Part shown: positions 1 to 8,482 of the stretch, piece by piece
How the letters are laid out: each line of letters opens with the position of its first letter
How positions within the stretch are numbered: position 1 is the stretch's first letter
Origin: Gracilibacter sp. BRH_c7a
GTDB lineage: Bacteria > Bacillota > Desulfitobacteriia > Desulfitobacteriales > Syntrophobotulaceae
Length of the DNA stretch: 45,076 nt
Assembly (NCBI GenBank): GCA_001516055.1
Contig: LOEZ01000084.1
Coordinates: 1-45,076 of the forward strand
Direction: 5' to 3'
Program-made: the position numbers and the translations under genes
Notes under the pieces: model-generated
Seen by the model: the letters and a program-made list of their open reading frames with translations, nothing else
The model's database searches: none
Told to the model about the DNA's origin: nothing

Positions 1-283
1 TGTTAACCTGCTGGAAATTCTTTTCTGCAAAAGAGGCTAGGATAATGGGGAGTGTGAAGGAAAACTTCTAGAACGTTGACTGAAAAGGATTGAAGTGCGG
101 ACTAAGTGGCGATCAAGTTCTGATGGTGGTGACGCCTCAGGCTGGGATAAAGGGGAAACCGCCCCGCGGGAAACCAAGGGGAACCTAGTGGGAAAACCTA
201 CTTGACCTAAGCTGCAACATTTACTTTTCAGTATCCTAAAATTTAAGGAACTTAGCCCTCTCTAAACGAGAGGTTTTTTTTTT
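1..283 (+). ncRNA. unidentified structured RNA candidate
   Basis: No credible reading frame covers this stretch, which is G-rich compared with the AT-rich intergenic DNA around it. It contains several local hairpins: ATCA/TGAT near 112-124, GCC/GGC near 136-144, GGGG/CCCC near 151-164, and GTGGG/CCTAC near 189-202. It ends in a clean intrinsic terminator at 257-283. Together these suggest a stable transcribed RNA reading rightward. The 5' end may lie outside the window. I do not see the diagnostic motifs of RNase P RNA, tmRNA or SRP RNA. A raiA-type or other clostridial RNA motif is possible but I cannot confirm it. Confidence 0.4.
257..283 (+). terminator. intrinsic terminator of the upstream RNA
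   Basis: A perfect 6-bp stem CCTCTC/GAGAGG with a 5-nt loop is followed by ten T residues. It marks the 3' end of the rightward transcript. Confidence 0.75.
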
Positions 284-298
284 GAATATTTTTAAAAA

Positions 299-341
299 GA
301 AAAACACATAATCTCTCCTTAGAGAGAGGTTATGTGTTTTT
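299..341. terminator. bidirectional terminator after bactofilin
   Basis: A long inverted repeat has outer arms AAAACACATAA and TTATGTGTTTT and inner arms TCTCT and AGAGA. It lies between the end of the leftward bactofilin gene and the rightward RNA, with A/T tracts on both sides. It can stop transcription in either direction, chiefly the leftward operon. Confidence 0.7.
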
Positions 342-361
342 GGTTAGTTAAAGGATATTAT

Positions 362-784
362 TTATTTTTTATCATTTTCTTTTGTAACTGGATTGGAAAC
401 AGGGGAGCTAGCAACTTCTTCGTAGTTACTGCTACCGACGAAGCGAGCACCCTGATCTATTTTTAGCTGCTTCGTATTAATATCACCATATAGACGGGCC
501 GAGGATGCAAGTTCGAGAAGTTCCTTGGCTTTAACATTTCCACGAATTTCACCGGCAATACTAATAGTTTTAGCTTCAATATTTGCTTGTAAAACAGCAT
601 TTTGCCCTATTACCAGGTCACCTGCAATATTGATTGTTCCTTCAACCTTACCGTCAATACGGGCATTTCCTTGCCCTTCAATAGAACCCTTAATTTCACA
701 ATCATCTGCTATGTAAGTTATATTAGAACTTGACGAATTGGAGACGGGTTTGATAGTCGTACCATTTTCTTTTTTGCCGAACAT
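362..784 (-). CDS. bactofilin family polymer-forming protein
   Basis: A 140-residue protein with a polar N-terminal tail (residues 1-20), a central domain of short valine/isoleucine-rich turns typical of the DUF583 right-handed beta-helix (about 22-118), and a polar C-terminal tail. Bactofilins self-assemble into filaments that scaffold cell-wall enzymes. Its start lies 4 bp after the stop of the M23 peptidase gene, with an AAGGAG site inside that gene's end, so the two are translationally coupled. Bactofilin beside an M23 peptidase is a recurrent pair in which the filament is thought to position or regulate the peptidase. Family assignment is firm; the cellular role here is inferred. Confidence 0.9.
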   Translation of the reverse strand: MFGKKENGTTIKPVSNSSSSNITYIADDCEIKGSIEGQGNARIDGKVEGTINIAGDLVIGQNAVLQANIEAKTISIAGEIRGNVKAKELLELASSARLYGDINTKQLKIDQGARFVGSSNYEEVASSPVSNPVTKENDKK

Positions 785-788
785 ATTA

Positions 789-1685
789 TCACTGCTCCTT
801 AGTATTTGTTGTAAAAATTAGAGGGTCAACTAATTTACCATCAATAAACGCACTATAATGTAAGTGACTGCCAGTACTTCTTCCAGTATTGCCACTATAA
901 GCTATAATATCACCTTTCTCGACAGCTTGTCCAGATTTAACAGTTAATCTTGAATTATGAGCGTAGAAGGTGACGGTACCGTAACCATGGTTAATTTCGA
1001 CTCGTCTTCCCCAGTAGCCATCCCATCCAGCGAAAGTAACAGTACCATGAGCTGTAGCTTTAACAGGAGTACCATAGGAACAAGCGATATCTATACCATT
1101 ATGGAATTCACTTGACCAGCCACCAAATGGATTGCGTCTATACCCAAAAGGGGAAGAGATAGGGCCGCTAACAGGCAAGATACTGGGAGTATGGTTAGCC
1201 TTATCTTCATACTCTAAGGTAGCATCGTAGTATTCTTCTATATCTTTCATCTCTGATTCCACCATGGCAGCAACTTGATCAAGACTTTCAGGTGGGGCTA
1301 AAGATTGTAACGAAAACCCGCTACGGCTCATTTCCGAAGGGGGTGTTTCTTGGGGGATATTGAGAATAGAAGTTATTTGGCTTTCTAAAGAAGCCATCTC
1401 AATCAATTTGTTGTTAATATCAGTACTTTTCTCATGCAGACGTGCGATTTCCATATCTTTAGTTTTGAGTTCTAATTCTAACTTATCTACATAAGCCATT
1501 TTTTGTCGATAAGTTTTTATGTAAGTCGATTGGTAAATATCATGAATCATCAGACCCGAAAAAAATACTCCAAACGCAATGGATCCTGTGGTGATTACTT
1601 TCTTAAGCCGAACTGAAAAATGAATCTGACGAGGTGGCTTATCATGTTCAGGTGGAATAACTATGATGGAATATTTACGTTTCAA
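789..1685 (-). CDS. M23 family murein endopeptidase, membrane-anchored
   Basis: 298 residues: a short basic cytoplasmic tail, one membrane segment (about 30-50), a coiled coil (about 60-120), and a C-terminal LytM/peptidase M23 domain (about 175-290). The zinc site is visible as H-N-G-I-D and S-H-L-H-Y, which supply the conserved His/Asp and HxH ligands, so the enzyme should be active. It would cut peptide crosslinks of peptidoglycan outside the membrane. The TTG start is chosen because AGGAG lies 7 nt upstream. It forms an operon with the bactofilin gene and has its own candidate promoter. Confidence 0.9.
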   Translation of the reverse strand: MKRKYSIIVIPPEHDKPPRQIHFSVRLKKVITTGSIAFGVFFSGLMIHDIYQSTYIKTYRQKMAYVDKLELELKTKDMEIARLHEKSTDINNKLIEMASLESQITSILNIPQETPPSEMSRSGFSLQSLAPPESLDQVAAMVESEMKDIEEYYDATLEYEDKANHTPSILPVSGPISSPFGYRRNPFGGWSSEFHNGIDIACSYGTPVKATAHGTVTFAGWDGYWGRRVEINHGYGTVTFYAHNSRLTVKSGQAVEKGDIIAYSGNTGRSTGSHLHYSAFIDGKLVDPLIFTTNTKEQ

Positions 1686-1737
1686 AATATCACTCCTGAA
1701 AACAAGATGACGAAAACGAGATTATTTATCCATTTTT

Positions 1738-1766
1738 AGGATAAACTTCTTTAGTAAGTATGTCAA
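1738..1766 (-). promoter_or_regulatory. sigma-A-type promoter for M23-bactofilin
   Basis: Reading the minus strand, TTGACA (1766-1761) and TATCCT (1743-1738) are separated by 17 bp, about 50 bp before the M23 start. This suggests the pair can be transcribed separately from uvrC. Confidence 0.5.
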
Positions 1767-1803
1767 TAACAAGAATTGTTAAAAAAAGCGACATTATTAA
1801 CAA

Positions 1804-3564
1804 TTACTTCGAATTACGAAAGAAATTAAAAATCTCATTTGCAGTCCCTAAAGGCAAGCCAATCTTGATCAATTCATCAACAGAAGCATTCTTTATGCCC
1901 TCAAGAGATTGAAAATGCCGTAAGAGTAGCCTTTTACGTTTAGGGCCTACTCCTGGGATGCCATCCAACTCTGACGAGATCATATTTTTAAGGCGTTGCT
2001 GCCTATGAAAAGTAATAGCGAATCTATGCACTTCATCTTGAATTCTTTGGATAAGGCGGAAAGTTTCAGGCTTTAAGTCTAAAATCAGTTCTCTGCCATT
2101 GGAACTTACTAAACTTCTGGTCTCATGTTTCTCATTTTTTACCATCCCCGCTACAGGAATATTAAGCTGTAATTCCTTAAGGCTGGTACGAACTGCTTTA
2201 ACCTGTCCCTTGCCGCCATCGACTAGGATAAGATCGGGTAAAGGAGATTGCTCCTGTTTCAAACGAGTATACCTTCTGGAAATGACATGTTTAAGATATG
2301 CAGTATCATCGTTATTATTCTCTAGTACTGGAATATTATATTTTCGATAATTTGAACGAGAGGGTTTACCATAGACGAATTGAACCATCCCCCCGACTAC
2401 GTTTGTCCCTGATAATCCTGAGATATCAAAAGCTTCGATCACCTGAGTGCTGCGAATATTTAGAAGTTCTTGAAGACCTTCTAAAGCAAACTCCAGTTCT
2501 TCAATTTTCTCACCTTCCAACTCAATCTTTTCCTTAAGCGAGATTTCAGCGTTGGAGGTAGCAAGATCAATAAGCTCTTTGATTTTTGCCCGTTTTGGTA
2601 CTGTTAAAGGCAGGAGGTCTTGTATAGAGGAAGAGGAGATTTCAGGAGTACATATCTCATCTGGAATAATGGAATTATTGGAATAGTACTGAACCAAAAA
2701 TGAAATAAACCCTTCTTCCGGTTCGGTATAGTAGGGGAATATAAAACCTTCTCTTGTTACCAGCATGCCTTGACGGAAAGAGAAAACTTGAATACTAATA
2801 AGATTCTGGTCAAAGGCATAAGAAACTATATCGCGGTTACGAAAGTCATTAAGAGTGATGTTCTGTTTTTCGCTAATTTTCTTAAGATCGCTAATAAGAT
2901 CTCTATATTCCTTAGCTGCCTCAAATTGTAAAGATTCTGCAGCTCTGCCCATTCTTTCTTCTAACCAAGCGATTACACTTTTTTGGTTGCCCCGGAGAAA
3001 GTTTGAAGCTTTTTCAATTGTATCAGAGTATTCTTCGGGATGAATCGTGTTAATACAAGGCCCTAAACATTGGCCTAGGTGGTAATAGAGACAACTCTTC
3101 CCGGGAATATTATTACACTTGCGTAAAGGCAAAAGTCTGTTTAAGAGACGAGCTGCCTCTCTGGCAGCTGTAGCGTTAGGATAAGGCCCAAAGTACTTGC
3201 CGGTTTTTTTATTGATTTTACGGGTTACAACTATCCTTGGGTGTTTCTCTGATGTAATCAAGAGGTAAGGATAAGTTTTATCATCTTTTAACATGATATT
3301 ATATTGCGGATTATACTTCTTTATCAGATTACATTCCAGCAGAAGGGCTTCTACTTCAGAACTAGTCAAAATATATTCAAAATCATGGATTTGACTTACT
3401 AGTTTTTGAGTTTTCTGATCGTGTGAACCGGTGAAATAAGAACGAACACGGTTTTTTAATACTTTTGCTTTCCCTATATAGATAATTTTATCTGAACTAT
3501 CCTTCATTAAATAGACACCAGGTTTAGTGGGAAGCAGGTTAAGTTTTCTTTTAAGCATCTCCAT
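1804..3564 (-). CDS. uvrC: excinuclease ABC subunit C
   Basis: 586 residues with the full UvrC layout: N-terminal GIY-YIG nuclease (here starting PGVYLMKD, with IIYIGKAKVLKNR), a Cys-containing linker, the UVR motif (about 200-235), the RNase H-like second nuclease domain (about 385-540, with FDISG and LILVDGGKGQ) and C-terminal helix-hairpin-helix repeats (GIPGVGPKRK). It makes the dual incisions in nucleotide excision repair with UvrA and UvrB. An upstream ATG would extend the protein by 16 residues, but the start at 3564 is better because GAGGTG lies 6 nt before it. uvrA and uvrB are not in the window. Confidence 0.95.
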   Translation of the reverse strand: MEMLKRKLNLLPTKPGVYLMKDSSDKIIYIGKAKVLKNRVRSYFTGSHDQKTQKLVSQIHDFEYILTSSEVEALLLECNLIKKYNPQYNIMLKDDKTYPYLLITSEKHPRIVVTRKINKKTGKYFGPYPNATAAREAARLLNRLLPLRKCNNIPGKSCLYYHLGQCLGPCINTIHPEEYSDTIEKASNFLRGNQKSVIAWLEERMGRAAESLQFEAAKEYRDLISDLKKISEKQNITLNDFRNRDIVSYAFDQNLISIQVFSFRQGMLVTREGFIFPYYTEPEEGFISFLVQYYSNNSIIPDEICTPEISSSSIQDLLPLTVPKRAKIKELIDLATSNAEISLKEKIELEGEKIEELEFALEGLQELLNIRSTQVIEAFDISGLSGTNVVGGMVQFVYGKPSRSNYRKYNIPVLENNNDDTAYLKHVISRRYTRLKQEQSPLPDLILVDGGKGQVKAVRTSLKELQLNIPVAGMVKNEKHETRSLVSSNGRELILDLKPETFRLIQRIQDEVHRFAITFHRQQRLKNMISSELDGIPGVGPKRKRLLLRHFQSLEGIKNASVDELIKIGLPLGTANEIFNFFRNSK

Positions 3565-3666
3565 ACTCATCACCTCAAATAAGATATTATAGATAATGTT
3601 GACAAGATGCAACCTCTTATCATAAAGCTCGGACTTCCTGCGTATATTTTCAGGGGGTGGTAGTGT

Positions 3667-4173
3667 ATGCGAAATGCATGGGGACGTCCTCCCAAAAATG
3701 ATTTATGGAGTGATATTCAAGCCCTGGCAATTTGGGTTTTCATAATCGGGATTGTCGGTTATTTGCTTTTCCCAGGATTTTTTAATAATGTTTATACAGC
3801 TCTGACTGATCCCTACCAAGAAGCAGAAAATATTGGAGAGATTACCTTACCAACTTCAAGTCTCGACCTTTCTAATCCCAATGAAAGTTATCAATTGCCT
3901 GACTTCTATAATTCTCTCCAGATAGGCGATAGCGAGATATCAGAGGGTTATTGGGCTATCTTCGTGGGAGATAATCAATTTCAACAACTTCCGTTGACAA
4001 CTGAAAGCTATGCTTTTCTTTTAAAGTTGATAGAAAAAGATGGTCAAACAGAAACTGAGAACACTTTGCTTCTTGCGATAAATGGAAACATTCACAAACA
4101 TAACGTTAGTAATGAAATATACGAGATCTTATTGAGTCTAAGTAAAATTAATAACAGATCTGGGACGATATAG
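3667..4173 (+). CDS. hypothetical single-pass membrane protein
   Basis: 168 residues, no family recognised. A short N-terminal tail is followed by one hydrophobic segment (about 20-42) and then a hydrophilic domain of about 120 residues with no cysteines, which probably lies outside the cell. A GGGGGTGG ribosome site precedes the ATG. It is divergent from uvrC and faces a converging YdcZ-like gene. It looks like a real gene because of its length, ribosome site and membrane topology, but no function can be assigned. Confidence 0.7.
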   Translation: MRNAWGRPPKNDLWSDIQALAIWVFIIGIVGYLLFPGFFNNVYTALTDPYQEAENIGEITLPTSSLDLSNPNESYQLPDFYNSLQIGDSEISEGYWAIFVGDNQFQQLPLTTESYAFLLKLIEKDGQTETENTLLLAINGNIHKHNVSNEIYEILLSLSKINNRSGTI

Positions 4174-4206
4174 ATACCCACAACTCTGAATCTATAATAT
4201 TGTTTA

Positions 4207-4650
4207 TTATCTAATAAGTAATTTTGCTCCACTAGCAAAAAGTATCAGGCCCAGAATTTGCCATGGACTCCAAGGTATTCTCTGAACTCCCAGAAGTCCC
4301 ATATGATCTATTATGACAGCGATACCTACTTGGCCGAGGATAATAGCTGTTGTAGCATTACAAACACCAACCTTGGAAATAGAGAATGCGACAAGAGCAA
4401 TGATAAGGACACTAAGAACTCCTCCAAGATATAAATACCAAGGAACCTCTGACCATTTAAGTTGAAAGATAGGAGCTTTCCAGATAAGCACTGCTATGAG
4501 TGCTATAATTCCGCCTATTATATGAACAACAAAAGTAGAAGTTAATAGTGATGTTTTTTGGCTGAATTGTGAATTTAAGGTGCCTTGTAAAGCCATGGCA
4601 GCTCCTGAGATAGCAGCTAAAATAATAGGAAGAGACAAAAATTTGAGCAT
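4207..4650 (-). CDS. YdcZ (DUF606) family DMT-type membrane protein
   Basis: 147 residues, almost entirely hydrophobic, with four to five predicted membrane helices. The opening region (AISGAAMALQGTLNSQFS) and the closing W-x-P-W-Q-I-L-G-L-I-L segment are typical of the DUF606/YdcZ branch of the drug/metabolite transporter superfamily. Members are about 140-150 residues, so this one is full length. They are thought to act as half-size exporters, possibly as dimers, but the substrate is unknown. Monocistronic; it converges on the upstream hypothetical gene. Confidence 0.8.
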   Translation of the reverse strand: MLKFLSLPIILAAISGAAMALQGTLNSQFSQKTSLLTSTFVVHIIGGIIALIAVLIWKAPIFQLKWSEVPWYLYLGGVLSVLIIALVAFSISKVGVCNATTAIILGQVGIAVIIDHMGLLGVQRIPWSPWQILGLILFASGAKLLIR

Positions 4651-4779
4651 GATAACCCCCTGTAAAATTTTGAATATATTATGGGGAAGAACACCAAGAA
4701 AGTCAAAAATATAGTAGTATTTGTAGCTTTTGTTAAGGGGAAAATGATACTGAGTTTTCTTTTGAAAAGAGGTGGTATC

Positions 4780-5130
4780 ATGGATATTAATCCAGAGCTT
4801 GTGAGAAGAGCACAGATGTTACTTACACTCGATCATTCGCTGCCGCAGGTAAAACAAATCCTTTTACGTGAAGGGTACCGAGATGATCAAGTTAATGAAT
4901 TGATTGATGCTACAGAGGAGGTGTTAAATTACTTTATTCCTCCGACATTTACTGATGATAAGATAGCAATTGATATTAGACATTCTAAGGGCGAGATGGA
5001 CATTGATTCTAGTCCGGATATCATCATAGACAGAATTAATGGTAAGATTGAAATGTTGACACCGCATCTTCAGGAAACTTGGAGAGTAGCCAGTGAGATT
5101 AGGAAAACAATAAGACCGCAGTATCGTTAA
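4780..5130 (+). CDS. hypothetical protein
   Basis: 116 residues, soluble, mixed helical. The start is set at 4780 because AGAGGTGG lies just before that ATG; an upstream in-frame ATG gives a 33-residue extension with no ribosome site. The N-terminal half (residues 1-50) resembles a small helical bundle, with a repeated pattern of hydrophobics around QVKQILLREGYRDDQVNELID. That could be a UBA- or RecX-like three-helix motif, but this is only a resemblance. A strong terminator follows, so it is transcribed alone. Function unknown. Confidence 0.65.
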   Translation: MDINPELVRRAQMLLTLDHSLPQVKQILLREGYRDDQVNELIDATEEVLNYFIPPTFTDDKIAIDIRHSKGEMDIDSSPDIIIDRINGKIEMLTPHLQETWRVASEIRKTIRPQYR

Positions 5131-5167
5131 CAGGTTAACAGTTTTTTCAATTGACTTCAGAAGTATT

Positions 5168-5197
5168 AAAAACAGGGATTTATCCCTGTTTTATTTT
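5168..5197 (+). terminator. intrinsic terminator
   Basis: AAAACAGGGA and TCCCTGTTTT form a 10-bp stem with a TTTA loop and a T-rich tail. It ends the transcript of the gene at 4780-5130. Confidence 0.8.
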
Positions 5198-5297
5198 TCC
5201 GAGAAGATAGATATTTATACTGATGATTCTTTGCAAATAACACTTAACTATACTATTATTTATAATAATGATATTTTTTATACAGGATGAAAAGAGA

Positions 5298-5798
5298 ATG
5301 AAAATTGGAATTTTGTCAGATACCCATATCCGACAGGGAAAGTCATTACCTCCGTTTATCTGGGATGCTTTTGCAGATATAGAGATGATTCTGCATGCTG
5401 GAGATATCTTAATTGAGAGCGTGCTAGAAGAACTGTCACTATTAGCTCCAGTAGTTGCCGTCAAAGGAAATGGAGATTGGCTATTAAGTGACTTGCCGGA
5501 TAAAATAATAACTTCTGCTGGAAAAATAAACGTAGGTATTACTCATGGTTATCTTGGAAGAGGAAAGAATACTCCGGAAAGAGCCTATAACACCTTCCGA
5601 GAGGATCAAGTGGACTTAATAATATTTGGTCACAGCCATGTACCGTTTAAGAGTGTACATAACGGGATAACCCTTTTTAATCCAGGTTCGCCCACTGACA
5701 AGAGAGGACAGCCTTACTATTCCTTAGGAATACTTACTATTGAAGATGAGTCATTTGATATTCAGCATTTGTTCTATAAGACCGGGGGCAATTTATGA
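5298..5798 (+). CDS. YfcE/MJ0936 family metallophosphoesterase
   Basis: 166 residues with the complete calcineurin-like metal site: the D-x-H box (ILSDTH), GD box (HAGD), GNxD-type box (KGNGDW), a single His (THGY) and GHSH, ending with NPGSP. Small enzymes of this family hydrolyse phosphodiesters with two Mn-type metal ions; the natural substrate is usually unknown. The ATG at 5298 is preferred to the one ten codons upstream because the protein then begins directly with the first beta strand and AGGA lies 10 nt before it. The stop overlaps the start of the next gene by 4 bp. Confidence 0.9.
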   Translation: MKIGILSDTHIRQGKSLPPFIWDAFADIEMILHAGDILIESVLEELSLLAPVVAVKGNGDWLLSDLPDKIITSAGKINVGITHGYLGRGKNTPERAYNTFREDQVDLIIFGHSHVPFKSVHNGITLFNPGSPTDKRGQPYYSLGILTIEDESFDIQHLFYKTGGNL

Positions 5799-6436
5799 AA
5801 TTCCGTCACAAAAAAATCAAAAGAGAACATAGTATTATCAACGGAGCCCTATATTGGTTGGAAGACCTTAGCAAGAATTCGTTCGTTACCGATATCATAC
5901 CCGGAGTTATAGATGTTACCCACTCTCCTGAACGGGGCGTAGTATACAAGTATGAGACTCCTACAGGCTGCAAATTATTATTGAAAAGCGGGGGATCAAT
6001 TCAGGAAGCTTTTATAGTTACGAAAAACCCTGAAGCAGTCCAAAAATGGGTAACACGAATCATGGAAGAGTTATCTATGATGGAGTCCAGTCTTGAGAAT
6101 ATTACTTCTAAAGAAGAACGGGAGAACGATTCTTCAGCGAATATTAACAGGAAAACTAAAATTAATCCCAAAAAAGCACCCAAATCAGGGATACCAAAAG
6201 CCGATGCCCAAGCTTTAGAAACTAAAAGACCAACCCTCTTATCAGGCATTAAGGAAGACTATCGTTTGGTAGAGATAAACAAGGGCCTTAGAGATTCCTA
6301 TGTAGAGAGCCTAGCCAGTATGGCAGATTTAGATAATCCCAAAGTTGAAGATACGCTTAAACCTTCTATACGAGAGGCTCTGGAAAAACTGCAAAAGGGA
6401 TTAAAGGGTAAGGCTAAAACTGATATCGAAGAGTAA
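5795..6436 (+). CDS. DUF2103-like protein, coupled to the phosphoesterase
   Basis: 213 residues. The N-terminal 90 residues (REHSIINGALYWLEDL, then IIPGVIDVTHSPERG, then a Y-E-T-P-T-G-C-K-L-L-L-K-S-G-G pattern and VTKNPEAV) resemble the DUF2103 family, described as predicted metal-binding proteins. The assignment rests on my recollection of that family. The rest is a lysine/serine-rich linker (about 100-150) and a helical tail without a known fold. The ATGA overlap with the phosphoesterase implies translational coupling and perhaps a shared pathway. No membrane segments. Confidence 0.7.
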   Translation: MKFRHKKIKREHSIINGALYWLEDLSKNSFVTDIIPGVIDVTHSPERGVVYKYETPTGCKLLLKSGGSIQEAFIVTKNPEAVQKWVTRIMEELSMMESSLENITSKEERENDSSANINRKTKINPKKAPKSGIPKADAQALETKRPTLLSGIKEDYRLVEINKGLRDSYVESLASMADLDNPKVEDTLKPSIREALEKLQKGLKGKAKTDIEE

Positions 6437-6473
6437 AAACAGTATCTTACCGAATAGGAGATACTGTTTATTA
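6435..6473. terminator. bidirectional terminator
   Basis: AACAGTATCT and AGATACTGTT form a 10-bp stem with an 11-nt loop and flanking A/T tracts, between the rightward DUF2103-like gene and leftward rarA. Confidence 0.75.
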
Positions 6474-6499
6474 TTAATGCACAATTAAAAAGAATCATA

Positions 6500-7774
6500 T
6501 TAGTCCCGTGTTTTCTTATCTCCTAGAGAATCCAGATATTGTTTGAGCATATTCTCCATTTTGTTATTTCCTGGAAAGTAATACTTCGTTCCTCGGAGCT
6601 GATCAGGCAGATACTGTTGAGAGACATAATTACCTTCATAGTTATGCGGATATTTATAACCTGTTCGATCCAATTTATCCGCACCTTGATAATGAGTATC
6701 CCTTAGATGCAATGGAATACTACCGATATTCTTATTATTAATATCTTCCATCACAGAATTGAGAGCCATATAGCTGGTATTAGATTTGGGGGAGGAGGCT
6801 AAGAGTATCACCGCATGGGCAATCGGTATTCTCGCTTCAGGCAGCCCAACCTGTAAAGCACTTTGAGTAAGAGCATAAACTATACTTGAAGCTTGAGAAT
6901 AGGCTAAGCCGATATCCTCCGATGCGATGACTAATAAGCGCCTACATATAGAAATTAGTTGCCCGCCTTTAAGGAGAATACCTGCATAGAAAATTGCAGC
7001 ATCAGGGTCGCTGCCCCTGATGCTTTTTTGGAGGGCACTTAAAGCATCATAATAATTGTCACCTTTATTATCAAAAGCAAAACCTTTATTCTGTATGATT
7101 TCCTGGACATCTTCAAAAGCTATCTCGATTGTAGAGTTGTCACTATTCGGATAAAAATACACAATAAGCTCCAAGCTGTTGAGTGCTCGTCTAAGATCCC
7201 CACCGCTCATTAGGGCGATATAGCTCATACTCTCATCACTTATATCGATTTCGTTCTGAAATTCTTTACTTAGAAAAATAATTCCCTGCTTTAAAGAATC
7301 GATAATATCTTCTTCTCCAAGAGGGCGAAACTCAAACACCATGCTCCTACTTAATAGAGGGCCATATACATAATGATAGGGATTTTCGGCAGTACTGGCT
7401 ATAAGAGTTATTCTGCCGTCTTCCATATATTCTAAAAGAGATTGTTGCTGCTTCTTATTAAAATTCTGTATTTCATCTAAATAGAGAATCACTCCTTTAT
7501 ACCCGATTAAGGATTCCAGTTCTTTAATTATCAAATGAATATCTTTAATAGATGCTGTAGTAGCATTCAATCTGTACAACTTCTTATCGGTTACTTGGGA
7601 GATTATATTAGCTACAGTTGTTTTGCCAACACCTGGAGGCCCGAAAAAAATCATATTCACAATTCTTTTATTATCTATAAGGTTTCTAAGAACTTTCCCC
7701 TCACCTAAAAGGTGAGTTTGTCCAACAACTTCCTGGATATTTTTGGGTCTGATTCTATCAGCCAGCGGAATCAA
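6500..7774 (-). CDS. rarA: replication-associated recombination protein A
   Basis: 424 residues with AAA+ ATPase (Walker A GPPGVGKTT near residue 50, Walker B LYLDEIQN) followed by the clamp-loader-like tetramerisation domain. The C-terminal part includes LRGTKYYFPGNN, typical of RarA/MgsA. It acts at stalled replication forks. A GTG three codons upstream abuts the AAGGAG site, so the TTG at 7774 with proper spacing is the better start and gives the usual family opening (IPLADRIRP). Single gene, divergent from the iron-sulfur operon. Confidence 0.95.
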   Translation of the reverse strand: MIPLADRIRPKNIQEVVGQTHLLGEGKVLRNLIDNKRIVNMIFFGPPGVGKTTVANIISQVTDKKLYRLNATTASIKDIHLIIKELESLIGYKGVILYLDEIQNFNKKQQQSLLEYMEDGRITLIASTAENPYHYVYGPLLSRSMVFEFRPLGEEDIIDSLKQGIIFLSKEFQNEIDISDESMSYIALMSGGDLRRALNSLELIVYFYPNSDNSTIEIAFEDVQEIIQNKGFAFDNKGDNYYDALSALQKSIRGSDPDAAIFYAGILLKGGQLISICRRLLVIASEDIGLAYSQASSIVYALTQSALQVGLPEARIPIAHAVILLASSPKSNTSYMALNSVMEDINNKNIGSIPLHLRDTHYQGADKLDRTGYKYPHNYEGNYVSQQYLPDQLRGTKYYFPGNNKMENMLKQYLDSLGDKKTRD

Positions 7775-7935
7775 GAAAATCACTCCTTGCTCTAAATCAC
7801 CAAGCTTATTATAACAACAATAGCATTCGATGGTAAGGAAATAATTATATTACATACGTTTCTCTGCTCTAGGTTCGCTAAGTAATGTACAAATATTACC
7901 TTAAAGTTTTTTGAGGAAAATTTAGAGTTTGTTTA

Positions 7936-7967
7936 TTGACAAATTCCGATTGGTTTAGTAGGATATT
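7936..7967 (+). promoter_or_regulatory. promoter with putative Rrf2/IscR-type operator
   Basis: TTGACA (7936-7941), a 17-bp spacer and TAGGAT (7959-7964) form a sigma-A promoter. The spacer and -10 overlap an imperfect dyad at 7942-7967 with half-sites ATTCCGA and TAGGATAT, reminiscent of IscR/CymR-type Rrf2 boxes. A repressor bound there would block RNA polymerase, implying autoregulation by the downstream Rrf2 protein. The promoter is solid; the operator is inferred from the pattern. Confidence 0.55.
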
Positions 7968-7993
7968 AATTATTAAGGAGAGGTGAGGTTTTA

Positions 7994-8446
7994 ATGAAAT
8001 TTTCTACCAGAGGCAGATATGGTGTGCAAATTATGGTTGATTTAGCACAGCATGGAACTGAAGGACCTATCTCTTTAAAAAGTATTGCAGATAGACAAAA
8101 ATTATCGGAACATTATTTGGAACAGCTTGTACCAGAACTACGTAAAGCAGGATTGGTAAAAAGTATTCGTGGCTCTCAAGGAGGATATATCCTTGCTAAG
8201 AAACCGGAAGATATCTATATAGGAGATGTCATAAGGATTCTGGAAGGACCGATTGCTCCAGTGGACTGTACGAATGAGTTAGATGGCGAATCTTGCTGTG
8301 AGAAGACTGACTTTTGTATTACCCGGGAAGTATGGGTTAAGGTTAGAGATTCCATCAATGATGTAGTGGATTCTATCTCTTTAGCAGACTTGCTTCACGA
8401 TTGTAATAAAGAAGACGTGAAAAGGCTCAGTGAGCTTTTTGAATAA
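7994..8446 (+). CDS. Rrf2 family regulator, IscR-like
   Basis: 150 residues: N-terminal winged helix (residues 1-65, with the Rrf2 signature SEHYLEQLVPELRKAGLV and GSQGGY), a linker helix, and a cysteine cluster at C92, C101, C102 and C108. This resembles the three-cysteine [2Fe-2S] site of IscR, with one extra Cys. It sits directly before nifS and nifU, with AAGGAGAGGTG upstream of the ATG, so it most likely senses iron-sulfur status and controls this operon. A CymR-like cysteine regulator is the alternative, but CymR generally lacks the cysteine cluster. Confidence 0.9.
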   Translation: MKFSTRGRYGVQIMVDLAQHGTEGPISLKSIADRQKLSEHYLEQLVPELRKAGLVKSIRGSQGGYILAKKPEDIYIGDVIRILEGPIAPVDCTNELDGESCCEKTDFCITREVWVKVRDSINDVVDSISLADLLHDCNKEDVKRLSELFE

Positions 8447-8482
8447 ACACTAGACTGTACAGCGAAACGGAGGAAGCTTATT

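Noticed and set aside
1-283. RNase P RNA, tmRNA or SRP RNA
   Set aside because: The conserved motifs of these RNAs were not found, and there is no tag-peptide frame.
1744-1805. Terminator between uvrC and the M23 gene
   Set aside because: The inverted repeat AATTGTTA/TAACAATT has its T run inside the loop rather than after the stem, so it is not a normal intrinsic terminator.
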